Shown here: piece by piece, positions 18,477 to 26,188 of the stretch
How positions within the stretch are numbered: the stretch's first letter is position 1
Layout of the letters: every line of letters begins with the position of its first letter
Assembly (NCBI GenBank): GCA_963778185.1
Contig: CAVZTF010000004.1
Coordinates: 248,001 to 312,000, forward strand
Direction of reading: 5' to 3'
Source of the DNA: RPQJ01 sp963778185
GTDB lineage: Bacteria; Pseudomonadota; Gammaproteobacteria; Steroidobacterales; Steroidobacteraceae
Length of the DNA stretch: 64,000 nucleotides
Made by a program: the position numbers and the translations under genes
The notes under the pieces: model-generated
The model's input: only the letters and a program-made list of their open reading frames with translations
Told to the model about the DNA's origin: nothing
Database searches by the model: none

Positions 18477-20300
18477 GTGGATCGAAGAGATTTCATCGCC
18501 TCGAGCGTCGCGCTGGCTGTCGCCGGCAGCTTCGAATCACGCGCGCTGGCGGCGGAACCGACAGCCGACGCGGCTCGTGCGCGTGCGTTGTACGACGCCA
18601 TGTTCGAGGACGTGCTCGCGGCATCCCCACAGACCGCGACGGCGCTTGGTCTCGACACTGGTCGTCACTCAGCCGCTCGCTCGCGCCTGGACGATCGCTC
18701 CACTGCTGGCCGCATGGGCGTGCTCGCCCCGCTGCTCAAGGCGTCGGCCGCCCTGCGCACGATCGACGCCGACGCCCTCGTCGGCCGCGATCGATCGCAA
18801 TTCGAGACGGTCGCCTGGCTCGCTGCGATCAGCCGCGAGATCGAAGCGCGGCCGACGGGCGGTGTCGATGCCTACGGTTATCCGGTGCCCTACGTCGTGA
18901 GCCAGCTGACGGGCGCCTACCAGTCGATACCCGATTTCCTCGACAGCCAGCACCCCATCGAGTCGGCGGCGGACGCCGAAGCCTTCCTCGCGCGCCTCGC
19001 TGCATTTGCGCAGGAGGTGGCCCACGACAGCGGCCGTGCGCGCGACGATCTCAATCGCGGGCTCGTGCCGCCCGATTTCATCGCCGACAAGACCCGTGCA
19101 CAGCTCGAGTTGCTGCGCGGGCAGTCCGGCGAGCGGGCGGGACTCGTGAAGTCGCTGGTGCGGCGCACGGCAGAGAAGGGTATCGGGGGCGACTGGGGCC
19201 GGCGTGCGGCGCGCCTCGTCGACGGACCGCTTGCGGCGGCGCTTGACGGGCAGATCGCGCTCGTCAAGGAGCAACGGGCCCAGACGAGTCACGAGGCGGG
19301 CATGCGCGGCCGGCCGGGAGGCGAGGCCTATTACCAGATGTGCCTGAGATTCCAGACTTCGACGCGCATGACGCCCGACGAGGCGCACGCGCTCGGCCTC
19401 GCGCAGGTGGCCGAGATCTCGGCGGCGGCCGATGAACTGCTGAAGACTCAGGGCCTGGGCGAGGGCGCCGTAGGCGCGCGACTGGCCACGCTGACCAAGG
19501 ATCCGCGCTGGCTGTATCCGAACACCGACGCGGGACGCGCGCGGTTGCTTGGGGACCTCAACACGCAGGTGGAGGCGATCTGGCGCCGCATGCCCGAGAT
19601 GTTTGCCGTGCTGCCGAAGACGCCGGTCGAAGTGCGTCGCGTGCCGCCCGACATCGAACTCGGTGCGCCCCGGGGCTATGCGCAGACCGGCAGTCTCGAC
19701 GGCAGCCGGCCGGGCGCCTATTACATCAATCTCGCGGATACCTCGATCTGGCCGCAGTGGTCGCTGCCCACGCTGACCTATCACGAGAGCGTACCGGGTC
19801 ACCACCTGCAGGGAACGCTGGCGCTCGAGTCCACGGACACGCCCTTGCTGCACCGGACCATGGCGCTGAATGCCTACATCGAGGGCTGGGGGTTGTATGC
19901 CGAGCAATTGGCCGACGAGATCGGCATGTACCGCGAGTTTCCGCTCGGGCGGCTCGGGATGCTGCAGTCGTTCCTGTATCGGGCGGTGCGGATCGTGGTG
20001 GACACCGGCATGCACTGGAAGGGCTGGAGCCGGGAGCGCGCCGCCGACTACATGGTCGAGACGGTCGGGCTCGCGAGGAGCGCGGTGGCGAACGAGATCG
20101 ATCGCTACTGCGTGTGGCCCGGCCAGGCCTGCGGCTACAAGGTCGGCCACCTCGAGTTCGTGCGGCTGCGCGCAGCGGCGCAGGCGAAGCTCGGCGCGCG
20201 CTTCGACCTGCGCGGGTTCCACGACGCCGTTCTGAAGGGCGGCGCAATGCCGCTCGAAGTGCTGGCCCAGGTGGTCGACGCCTGGGTGGCAAGCGTCTAG
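18477..20300 (+). CDS. Exported DUF885 family protein (putative zinc peptidase)
   Basis: A 607-residue protein starting at GTG 18477, with GGAGG seven bases before it. The N-terminus MDRRDFIASSVALAVAGS looks like a Tat signal (R-R-D-F-I) with cleavage near ALAAEP. The rest is a full-length DUF885 domain. The metal-binding helix is HESVPGHH at 436-443, followed by an EGWG segment (AYIEGWGLYAEQLA), the usual second zinc-ligand helix, and YMVETVGL and GQACGYKVG near the C-terminus. DUF885 proteins resemble M3/M32-like peptidases and some act on small peptides in the periplasm, but the substrate here is unknown. A repeat copy touches the TAG at 20298-20300. Confidence 0.9.
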   Translation: MDRRDFIASSVALAVAGSFESRALAAEPTADAARARALYDAMFEDVLAASPQTATALGLDTGRHSAARSRLDDRSTAGRMGVLAPLLKASAALRTIDADALVGRDRSQFETVAWLAAISREIEARPTGGVDAYGYPVPYVVSQLTGAYQSIPDFLDSQHPIESAADAEAFLARLAAFAQEVAHDSGRARDDLNRGLVPPDFIADKTRAQLELLRGQSGERAGLVKSLVRRTAEKGIGGDWGRRAARLVDGPLAAALDGQIALVKEQRAQTSHEAGMRGRPGGEAYYQMCLRFQTSTRMTPDEAHALGLAQVAEISAAADELLKTQGLGEGAVGARLATLTKDPRWLYPNTDAGRARLLGDLNTQVEAIWRRMPEMFAVLPKTPVEVRRVPPDIELGAPRGYAQTGSLDGSRPGAYYINLADTSIWPQWSLPTLTYHESVPGHHLQGTLALESTDTPLLHRTMALNAYIEGWGLYAEQLADEIGMYREFPLGRLGMLQSFLYRAVRIVVDTGMHWKGWSRERAADYMVETVGLARSAVANEIDRYCVWPGQACGYKVGHLEFVRLRAAAQAKLGARFDLRGFHDAVLKGGAMPLEVLAQVVDAWVASV

Positions 20301-20355
20301 AGGTGCCAGTGGTCGGATCCGGTGGTCGGATCCGTCGGATCCGACCGCCGGCACC
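20300..20355. repeat. Palindromic repeat, copy 3 (with partial internal duplication)
   Basis: It starts in the TAG of the DUF885 gene. The left arm GGTCGGATCC is present twice in a row (GGTGGTCGGATCC follows the first). The right arm reads CCGACCGCCGGCACC. Confidence 0.85.
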
Positions 20356-20370
20356 GGACGGGCGGGGCGT

Positions 20371-20916
20371 CTAGCGCCGAGTCTTGCGAGCCTTGGCCGT
20401 CGTCTTGCGGACCGTGCGCTTGGCCTTGCGGACGGTGCGCCTGGCCTTCACCACGACCGGCTCTTCCGCGGCCTTGCCGGCAACCTTCGCGTAGGTCTGC
20501 GTCGCGACCTTGCGCACGTCACCGCCGGCGTCCTTGAAGATCGCAACGGCCTGGGAGATGTCGGTCACGATGCGCTCGCGCGTGGCGCGCAGCACGTCGG
20601 CCTGGTCGCGCACGAGGTTCATCACGTTGTCGGCTCGCGCGGCGCGCTCGAGCTGCTCCGCCGCTTCCGTCAGTGCGGAGGTGACGATCTGCGCCTGGAG
20701 CTCGATCAAGCTCTGGGCGGTGCCCTGGGAGATGGCGGTCAATTTCACGCCCGAGCGCGACAGCGCGCGGATCGGGTCCTTCAGCGACTTGATGCGTTCG
20801 GCCGACTTCACGGCGGCGTCGCGAGCGACCTGGACGGGCTCCGTGCGGAGTTTCTGCGCCTGCTCGGCCATGGCCTGGCTCTGTTCAGCGACGAAGTCCT
20901 TGATTTTGTTCATCAT
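20371..20916 (-). CDS. Phasin-family protein with histone-like basic tail
   Basis: A 181-residue protein. Residues about 1-135 are a long amphipathic helix of the phasin type (NKIKDFVAEQSQAMAEQAQKL, then SRSGVKLTAISQGTAQSLIELQAQIV and AIFKDAGGDVRKVA). The C-terminus from about 150 is an Arg/Lys/Ala tail with a repeated RTVRKA/KRTVRK motif, like histone H1-type tails of PhaF. PhaF-type proteins coat polyhydroxyalkanoate granules and bind DNA, helping granule partition. No pha biosynthesis gene is in the window. ATG 20916 (a second ATG at 20913) is preceded by AAAGGAA. It is convergent with the DUF885 gene across repeat copy 3. Confidence 0.8.
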   Translation of the reverse strand: MMNKIKDFVAEQSQAMAEQAQKLRTEPVQVARDAAVKSAERIKSLKDPIRALSRSGVKLTAISQGTAQSLIELQAQIVTSALTEAAEQLERAARADNVMNLVRDQADVLRATRERIVTDISQAVAIFKDAGGDVRKVATQTYAKVAGKAAEEPVVVKARRTVRKAKRTVRKTTAKARKTRR

Positions 20917-21094
20917 GGCAGGGTTCCTTTAGTTTGCTGCGGTGCAACATTACTGCAGTGCACGATAACGGCGTCGACCCCGTCGTCAAATGAGGGATTG
21001 CCGAAGGATTGGGCCGGGTGATTCCAGCCGGGGGCCAAAGCGATTCGGCGCGAGATGGCGGTCGCCGCTGCGCGGAATCCTACTCGCAAGGTAC

Positions 21095-21199
21095 AAGTGC
21101 CGGTGGTCGGGTTGGTCGGATTTGTCGAATTCCTGGGACGGGACCAGCCCTGCACCCGCTGAACCCTGCAATCCGACCGAACCCGACCACTGGCACCTC
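21095..21199. repeat. Palindromic repeat, copy 4 (long, diverged)
   Basis: Outer arms GTGCCGGTGGTCGGGTTGGTC and ...AACCCGACCACTGGCACCTC are separated by a longer centre (about 60 bp). The right end is 4 bp from the ahpF stop. The GGTT/AACC variant of the inner arm resembles copy 10. Confidence 0.75.
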
Positions 21200-21203
21200 G
21201 GTA

Positions 21204-22802
21204 TCAGGCGGCGGCGGAAGTCTCCGCGGGCGCGGACGAGCGGATGAGGTGGTCGAAGGCGCCGAGCGCGGCCTTCGAGCCCTCGCCCATGGCGATGATG
21301 ATCTGCTTGTACGGCACGGTGGTGGCGTCGCCGGCCGCGAACACGCCGGGCAGCGACGTCTGGCCGCGCGCATCCACCTCGATCTCGCCGCGAGGGCTCA
21401 GCGCCACCGCGCCGTCGAGCCACTCGGTGTTGGGCAACAGGCCGATCTGCACGAACACGCCCTCGAGCTCAAGGCGGTGGATCTCACCCGTCCCGCGATC
21501 CCTGTAGCTCAGTGCGTTCACCTTGCCGCCGGCGCCATGCACCTCGGTGGTCTGCGCGGAGACGATCACGCGCACGTTCGGCAGGCTGCGCAATTTTCGC
21601 TGCAGCACTTCGTCGGCGCGCAGGCGGCCGTCGAACTCGATCAGCGTGACGTGCGCAACGATGCCCGCGAGGTCGATCGCCGCCTCGACGCCCGAATTGC
21701 CGCCGCCGATCACGGCGACGCGCTTGCCCTTGAAGAGCGGACCGTCGCAGTGCGGGCAGTAGGCGACACCACGGCCGCGATACTCGCGCTCGCCGGGGAC
21801 GTTCATCTCGCGCCAGCGCGCGCCCGTCGAAAGAATCACGGTGCGGCTGCGCAACGCGACACCGCTAGCGAGCTGCACCGTGAGCATGCCCTCGTCATCC
21901 GCCGGCAGCAGTCCTTCGGCTCGCTGCAGGTTCATCACGTCCACGTCGTAGCTCCTGACGTGGTTCTCGAGCGCGGCCGCGAGCTTCGGTCCCTCGGTCT
22001 CCTGCACGGAGATGAAGTTTTCGATGCCCATGGTGTCGAGCACCTGCCCGCCGAAACGGTCGGCGACGACGCCGGTGCGGATGCCCTTGCGCGCGGCGTA
22101 GATGGCGGCCGCCGCGCCCGCGGGACCGCCGCCCACGACGAGCACGTCGAACGGGGCCTTGTGCTTGAGCCTCTCGGCCTGGCTCGTCGCGGCGCCCTTG
22201 TCGAGCCTGGCGAGGATTTCCTCGACAGTCATGCGGCCCTGCGCGAACGGCTGGCCGTTCAGGTACACCGAGGGAACCGCCATGACCTGCTTCGCTTCGA
22301 CCTCCGCCTGGAACAGCGCACCGTCGATCATGGTGCTGCGGACGCGCGGGTTCACCACCGCCATCAGGTTCAGCGCCTGTACGACCTCCGGACAGTTCTG
22401 GCAGGAAAGCGAAATGTAAGTCTCGAACGCGTAGTCGCCCTCGAGCGAGCGGATCTGTTCGATCGTAGCGGCGTCCACCTTCGGCGGATGCCCGCCTGCC
22501 TGCAGTAGCGCAAGCACGAGCGAAGTGAACTCGTGGCCCATGGGAATGCCGGCGAAGCGGATTCCCATGTCGGCGCCGACGCGATTGACGCTGAAGGACG
22601 GGACGCGGACGGCGTTGTCTCCATCGTGGCCGGCTTCGCGGCGCTCGAGCGTGATCAGGCTGGACAGCGATGCGACGTCCTCAAGCAGCGCCCACATTTC
22701 CTTTGCGGGGGCGCCTTCGTCGAGGGTCGCGACGATTTCGATGCGCTGCGTGAGGCGCGTGAGATAGGCCTGCAGCTGTTGCCTGAGATTCGCGTCGAGC
22801 AT
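21204..22802 (-). CDS. ahpF: Alkyl hydroperoxide reductase subunit F (thioredoxin-reductase-like)
   Basis: A 532-residue flavoprotein that recycles AhpC with NAD(P)H. The N-terminal double thioredoxin-fold domain (about 1-200) has the CxxC in SCQNC. The FAD-binding Rossmann domain begins DVLVVGGGPAG (about 217). The redox-active CPHC lies in AYCPHCDGP (about 346), followed by the NAD-binding VAVIGGGNSGVE and the C-terminal FAXGD-type motif GVFAAGDAT. All catalytic cysteines are present and the length matches the family. It lies 78 bp downstream of ahpC on the same strand, separated by a strong GC hairpin that probably tunes expression relative to ahpC. Confidence 0.97.
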   Translation of the reverse strand: MLDANLRQQLQAYLTRLTQRIEIVATLDEGAPAKEMWALLEDVASLSSLITLERREAGHDGDNAVRVPSFSVNRVGADMGIRFAGIPMGHEFTSLVLALLQAGGHPPKVDAATIEQIRSLEGDYAFETYISLSCQNCPEVVQALNLMAVVNPRVRSTMIDGALFQAEVEAKQVMAVPSVYLNGQPFAQGRMTVEEILARLDKGAATSQAERLKHKAPFDVLVVGGGPAGAAAAIYAARKGIRTGVVADRFGGQVLDTMGIENFISVQETEGPKLAAALENHVRSYDVDVMNLQRAEGLLPADDEGMLTVQLASGVALRSRTVILSTGARWREMNVPGEREYRGRGVAYCPHCDGPLFKGKRVAVIGGGNSGVEAAIDLAGIVAHVTLIEFDGRLRADEVLQRKLRSLPNVRVIVSAQTTEVHGAGGKVNALSYRDRGTGEIHRLELEGVFVQIGLLPNTEWLDGAVALSPRGEIEVDARGQTSLPGVFAAGDATTVPYKQIIIAMGEGSKAALGAFDHLIRSSAPAETSAAA

Positions 22803-22821
22803 GGGTTCACCTGGTCAAAAG

Positions 22822-22860
22822 CTCCCCCCAGGCCCCCGCCGGAGCGGGGGTAGGGGGGAG
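22822..22860. terminator. Strong GC hairpin between ahpC and ahpF
   Basis: CTCCCCCC and CCCCCGC pair with GCGGGGG and GGGGGGAG around a four-base CGGA loop. There is no T-run. It may act as a processing or attenuation element that lowers ahpF relative to the abundant ahpC message. This is inference from position and structure. Confidence 0.55.
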
Positions 22861-22880
22861 AACGGGGGGGTTCGAACGGG

Positions 22881-23447
22881 TCAGATCTTGCCGACGAGGT
22901 CGAGCGACGGCGCCAGGGTCTTGGCTCCCGGCTGCCACTTCGCGGGACACACCTCGCCCGGATGCGCGGCGACGTACTGCGCGGCCTGCACCTTGCGGAG
23001 CAGCTCCCTGGCGTCGCGGCCGATGCTGTTGTCGTTGATCTCTGCGGCCTTGATCACGCCCTCCGGATTCACGATGAAGGTGCCGCGCAGCGCCAGGCCT
23101 TCCTCCTCGATCAGCACGCCAAAGCTGCGGCTCAGCGCGTGCGTCGGGTCGCCGACCATCGGGTACTGGATCTTCTTGATGGTGTCGGACGCGTCGTGCC
23201 AGGCCTTGTGCGTGAAATGCGTGTCGGTCGAGACGCTGTAGACCTCGACGCCCGCCTTCTGGAACTCGGGGTAGAGGTCGGCGAGGTCACCGAGCTCCGT
23301 CGGACAGACGAAGGTGAAGTCGGCGGGATAGAAGACGACGACCGACCACTGGCCCTGGAGGTCTTCGTTGGTGACCTTTACGAACTCACCGTTGTGGTAG
23401 GCGGTGGCCTTGAAGGGCTGGACGGTGGTGTTGATCAGCGAGGTCAT
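22881..23447 (-). CDS. ahpC: Alkyl hydroperoxide reductase subunit C (peroxiredoxin)
   Basis: A 188-residue 2-Cys peroxiredoxin of the AhpC1 type. The peroxidatic Cys is in the FVCPTEL motif (about 47-53) and the resolving Cys in EVCPAKW (about 166). The conserved YPADFTF and HKAWHD segments are present and the length is typical. It reduces hydrogen peroxide and organic peroxides, and is itself reduced by AhpF encoded immediately downstream. A canonical AGGAG precedes the ATG. Upstream are a plausible sigma-70 promoter and an OxyR-like palindrome, so induction by peroxide is expected. Confidence 0.97.
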   Translation of the reverse strand: MTSLINTTVQPFKATAYHNGEFVKVTNEDLQGQWSVVVFYPADFTFVCPTELGDLADLYPEFQKAGVEVYSVSTDTHFTHKAWHDASDTIKKIQYPMVGDPTHALSRSFGVLIEEEGLALRGTFIVNPEGVIKAAEINDNSIGRDARELLRKVQAAQYVAAHPGEVCPAKWQPGAKTLAPSLDLVGKI

Positions 23448-23500
23448 GCGTTGTGCTCCTTAGGTTCCTGAGGCGCGGGGGTCGGCCTCGATGGGGAGGT

Positions 23501-23530
23501 ACGATACGGGTGGCGATCACTTCGCTCCAA
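23501..23530 (-). promoter_or_regulatory. Likely sigma-70 promoter of ahpC
   Basis: On the minus strand, TTGGAG (23530-23525) and TATCGT (23506-23501) are separated by 18 bp and lie about 55-80 bp upstream of the ahpC start. The weak -10 is consistent with an activator-dependent promoter. Confidence 0.5.
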
Positions 23531-23550
23531 TCGATTGATATGTTCAAGAT

Positions 23551-23567
23551 GATAGGCAAAGACTATC
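23551..23567. promoter_or_regulatory. OxyR-like palindrome upstream of ahpC
   Basis: The sequence GATAG-GCAAAGA-CTATC is a perfect inverted repeat and matches the ATAG-N7-CTAT half of the known OxyR operator. It sits 20 bp upstream of the proposed -35 box of ahpC. The second half-site of a full tetrameric OxyR site is poorly conserved. Confidence 0.6.
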
Positions 23568-23602
23568 GATGTGCCGCGAGCTGCGACGATTGAATCCGCG
23601 GG

Positions 23603-23790
23603 GCACCGTGTTCGAACCGCAACGGCACGACGGTGAAGGGCAACGTGCTGCTCCATTCCGGCGGCTCGCTGGTCGCGCACTACGTCAACGTCATCGGCAA
23701 CATCCAGACGGTCGGCAATCGCCCGCAGCTCGAGGTGCTCGACAATGAGGTCGGCGCCGACGTGCAGGGCAACAAGGAAGACCAGTGCGT
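23603..23790 (+). pseudogene. Remnant of a repetitive secreted-protein gene
   Basis: The frame from the TGA at 23591 reads NRNGTTVKGNVLLHSGGSLVA, then NVIGNIQTVGNRP and EVGADVQGNKEDQC. The periodic T-V-x-G-N-V / G-S-L / V-I-G-N-[IV]-Q units are typical of beta-helical exported proteins made of such repeats. There is no start, no signal peptide, and the pattern ends abruptly. I interpret it as the surviving internal piece of a larger lost gene. Family identity is uncertain. Confidence 0.45.
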
Positions 23791-23984
23791 GGACCTGCGT
23801 CGGGAGGCGGGCTCGAACCCTGCTCAGGGTCCGGTCTCCCCGGCCAGCGCTACGGCGGGGTCGGGCGGCTGGCTCCGGTGGCGGCGGCAGCCTCCGGTTG
23901 CTGGAGCGGCGCTCGCCCTGCTCGCCTTGTGTAAGCTCGGCACTCCGGCCCGCCTGCTGCGGGTCGCTCGGCGCAGGGCAGGGC

Positions 23985-24914
23985 GTGGCGAACGAACGTG
24001 AATCCGAGCTGATCGCGGCACAGCTGGCCGGGCATCCGGACTACCGGGTACTCCGTCGACTCGACACCGCGCGAGAGTGGCCTGCGTTGTCGGGTCCCTC
24101 GGTCAAGCGCGCCGCCGTCATCGACACCGAGACGACCGGGACGGATCCCGCGTGCGACAAGGTCATCGAGCTCGCCGTCGTGGTATTCGAGTACGACCGC
24201 GCGAGCGGCGCCGCCGGACGCGTGCTCGGCCGCTACGATGGTCTCGAGGATCCGGGAGTGCCGATTCCACCCGAGTCCACCGCCATTCACGGCATCACGG
24301 ACGAGATGGTCGCGGGACAACGCCTCGACGAGGCGGAGATCGCGCGGCTGCTCGACGGCGTCGCGATCGTGATCGCGCACAACGCCGGCTTCGACCGCAA
24401 GTTCCTCGAGCCGCGACTGCCGGTGTTCGCCTCGTTGCCGTGGGCGTGCTCGTGGCAGGAGATCCCTTGGTCCGAGGCGGGCATCGAGAGCTCGAAGCTC
24501 GAGTACCTCGCGTACCGCTACGGCTTCTTCTACGACGGGCATCGCGCCGAGGTCGACTGCCTCGCGCTGCTCGAGGTGTTGCGGCGACCGTTCGTGCGCA
24601 AGGACGGCGAGGGCGATGGCGAGACTGCCCTGAAGGTGCTGCTCGATTCCGCGCGGGAGACGTCGTACCGGCTGTGGGCGACCAATTCGCCGTTCGAGAG
24701 CAAGGACGTGCTGAGGAAGCGCGGCTACTGGTGGGATGCGCCGGCGCGCTGCTGGTCGCGGGAACTGTGGTCGCGCGACGAGGTGCAGGCGGAGATCGCG
24801 TGGCTCAAGAAGGCGGTGTACGGCGGCAAGGGCGTCGCGCTTGACCTCGACGAGTACGATGCGCGGACGCGGTATTCGACGCGTCTCGGGAAGCGGGAAC
24901 GCGTACGGACCTAG
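23985..24914 (+). CDS. DEDD-type 3'-5' exonuclease (DnaQ-like)
   Basis: A 309-residue protein starting at GTG 23985 (VANERESELIAAQL). Residues about 40-210 are a DnaQ-like exonuclease domain. Exo I is AVIDTETTGTDP with the D and E metal ligands. Exo II is VIAHNAGFDRKFLE. The region of Exo III is HRAEVDCLALLEVL, with the H..D spacing of the DEDDh class. The C-terminal ~90 residues (NSPFESKDVLRKRGYWWDAPARCWSRELW) form a small extra domain also seen in orphan exonucleases of this type. It is probably a DNA or RNA processing nuclease rather than the Pol III proofreader, since it lacks the usual epsilon C-terminal tail. Half repeat copy 5 follows its stop. Confidence 0.85.
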   Translation: MANERESELIAAQLAGHPDYRVLRRLDTAREWPALSGPSVKRAAVIDTETTGTDPACDKVIELAVVVFEYDRASGAAGRVLGRYDGLEDPGVPIPPESTAIHGITDEMVAGQRLDEAEIARLLDGVAIVIAHNAGFDRKFLEPRLPVFASLPWACSWQEIPWSEAGIESSKLEYLAYRYGFFYDGHRAEVDCLALLEVLRRPFVRKDGEGDGETALKVLLDSARETSYRLWATNSPFESKDVLRKRGYWWDAPARCWSRELWSRDEVQAEIAWLKKAVYGGKGVALDLDEYDARTRYSTRLGKRERVRT

Positions 24915-24922
24915 ATGCGCCT

Positions 24923-24951
24923 GCATCCGACGGATCCGACCACTGGCACCT
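24923..24951. repeat. Palindromic repeat, copy 5 (right half only)
   Basis: ATCCGACGGATCCGACCACT followed by GGCACCTC is present, while the left arm is absent. It begins 9 bp after the exonuclease stop. Confidence 0.8.
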
Positions 24952-25066
24952 CTTGCGTTCTTATGTGAAATTGGCGGCGGCGTTTCCACGACGCGCGTCG
25001 CCGTCCGCGTGACAGGGGCGTGAAAGACTGCCCGCCCAGGAATATTCCTGTCAGGGGGCTGCGAAA

Positions 25067-25534
25067 ATGAATGCGATGTTCAAGTCCGCCGTTGCGACAG
25101 CGCTGCTCGGTGCCTTCGGCGTGGCCGGTGCCGCCGAGCCCGTCGCGGCGCAGGGCGTGCAGGTGAAGCAGGCTTCGACCGGTTCGACGCGTGACGCTGC
25201 GTCGGGACTGCCGACCGGCAAGCGCCAGCACAAGCCGGTCGCGATGGTCACGGATGAAGACGGCGACACGGGGAGCGATGCGAGCGTCAAGTCGCCGCGC
25301 GACTCGGCGTCGGGCCAGGCGTCCGGCAAGCGCACGCATGCGCCGGCGGTCTCGACGGGCGAGGACGAGGACTGCGACGGCACGGCGGACGACCGTGTGA
25401 CGTCGTCGTCCAGCGCCACGGGTGTGAGCACGAGCAGCTCGCCGCCCGCCTGCGCGCAGCAAGGGAAGAAGAGTCCGCTCTACGACGACAAGGGCCGCGA
25501 GGTTAGCAGCCCGCTCCATACCGGCAGCAAGTAG
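25067..25534 (+). CDS. Small secreted low-complexity protein
   Basis: A 155-residue protein with a signal peptide (FKSAVATALLGAFGVAGAAEPVAAQG). The mature chain is Ser/Thr/Asp/Lys-rich and probably disordered. It contains two copies of a unit: STRDAASGLPTGKRQHKPV near 40-58 and SPRDSASGQASGKRTHAPA near 75-93. Each is followed by an acidic D/E-rich piece (TDEDGDTG, TGEDEDCDGT) that could bind a divalent cation. There is one Cys in the second acidic segment and one near the end (PPACAQQ), possibly a disulfide. I recognise no family and no function can be stated. Confidence 0.7.
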   Translation: MNAMFKSAVATALLGAFGVAGAAEPVAAQGVQVKQASTGSTRDAASGLPTGKRQHKPVAMVTDEDGDTGSDASVKSPRDSASGQASGKRTHAPAVSTGEDEDCDGTADDRVTSSSSATGVSTSSSPPACAQQGKKSPLYDDKGREVSSPLHTGSK

Positions 25535-25548
25535 TCCCACGGGCCACG

Positions 25549-25602
25549 GGTGCCAGTGGTCGGATCCGTCGGATCTCGCACCCAGCGAATCCGGCGGATG
25601 CC
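25549..25602. repeat. Palindromic repeat, copy 6 (right arm diverged)
   Basis: GGTGCCAGTGGTCGGATCCG is followed by a degraded right arm (GAATCCGGCGGATGCC). It lies 14 bp after the stop of the secreted-protein gene. Confidence 0.75.
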
Positions 25603-25723
25603 GGCCCGCCGCGCTTCCGTCGAATCGTCAGTGCCGCATCTGAACTGAATTCTCCCGCCGGTTTCAGCCGAAGCGCCGCACGCCAGACCCAGGACTCGCA
25701 CGGCGCCGCTAGACTCGGTCGCC

Positions 25724-26104
25724 ATGCACTACCGCCTGCTCGCCGATCTCGTCCTGCTGCTGCACGCCGCATTCGTCGCCTACGTCGTGCTGGGCGCGTT
25801 GCTCGCGCTGCGCGCGCCGCGCACCGCCTGGGTGCACCTTCCCATCGTCGCGTGGGGCGCCGGGATCGAATTCCTCGGTGGCATCTGCCCGCTGACGCCG
25901 CTCGAGAACCACTGGCGGCAACGGGCGGGCGAGCAGGGCTATGCCGGCGGCTTCGTCGAGCACTACGTCGTCGCCGCGCTGTACCCGGACGGACTCACGC
26001 GCAACGTGCAGGTTGCGCTCGGCCTGCTCGTGCTGGCCGTCAACGCCTTGATCTACGCCGTGGCGTGGCGGCGGCACCGAAGCACCCGGGCGCCGCGCCT
26101 GTAG
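25724..26104 (+). CDS. DUF2784 membrane protein
   Basis: A 126-residue protein with three to four membrane helices (LLADLVLLLHAAFVAYVVLGALLAL; WVHLPIVAWGAGIEFLGG; NVQVALGLLVLAVNALIYAVAW). It has the family motif CPLTPLENHWRQRAGEQGY, which matches the conserved C-P-L-T-x-x-E-x-x-x-R-x-x-x-G segment of DUF2784. The function of the family is unknown and the whole length is accounted for. The start ATG at 25724 is preceded by CTAGACT within 25 bp, so the transcript may have a very short leader. It is followed 84 bp downstream by the peptidase-like gene on the same strand. Confidence 0.88.
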   Translation: MHYRLLADLVLLLHAAFVAYVVLGALLALRAPRTAWVHLPIVAWGAGIEFLGGICPLTPLENHWRQRAGEQGYAGGFVEHYVVAALYPDGLTRNVQVALGLLVLAVNALIYAVAWRRHRSTRAPRL

Positions 26105-26188
26105 TCCGCGAGTAGTTGCCCGCATCCGTGGAACCACGGAGGATGGCGGCTGACGCGCCGCATCCCGGCGACCGACGGAAACAGCTCC

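Larger units (their letters stand above)
23448..23984. other. Intergenic region (537 bp): ahpC promoter region and a gene remnant
   Basis: The left part holds the leader, promoter and OxyR-like site of ahpC. The middle (23603-23790) holds a remnant of a repeat-protein gene. The right part, to the exonuclease start, is non-coding as far as I can see. It contains a T-arm-like GGGTTCGAGCCC on the minus strand near 23803-23825, but no complete tRNA can be built around it. Confidence 0.6.

Noticed and set aside
23803..23830. A T-arm-like GGGTTCGAGCCC on the minus strand
   Set aside because: No acceptor, D-arm or anticodon arm can be built around it, so it is not a tRNA.
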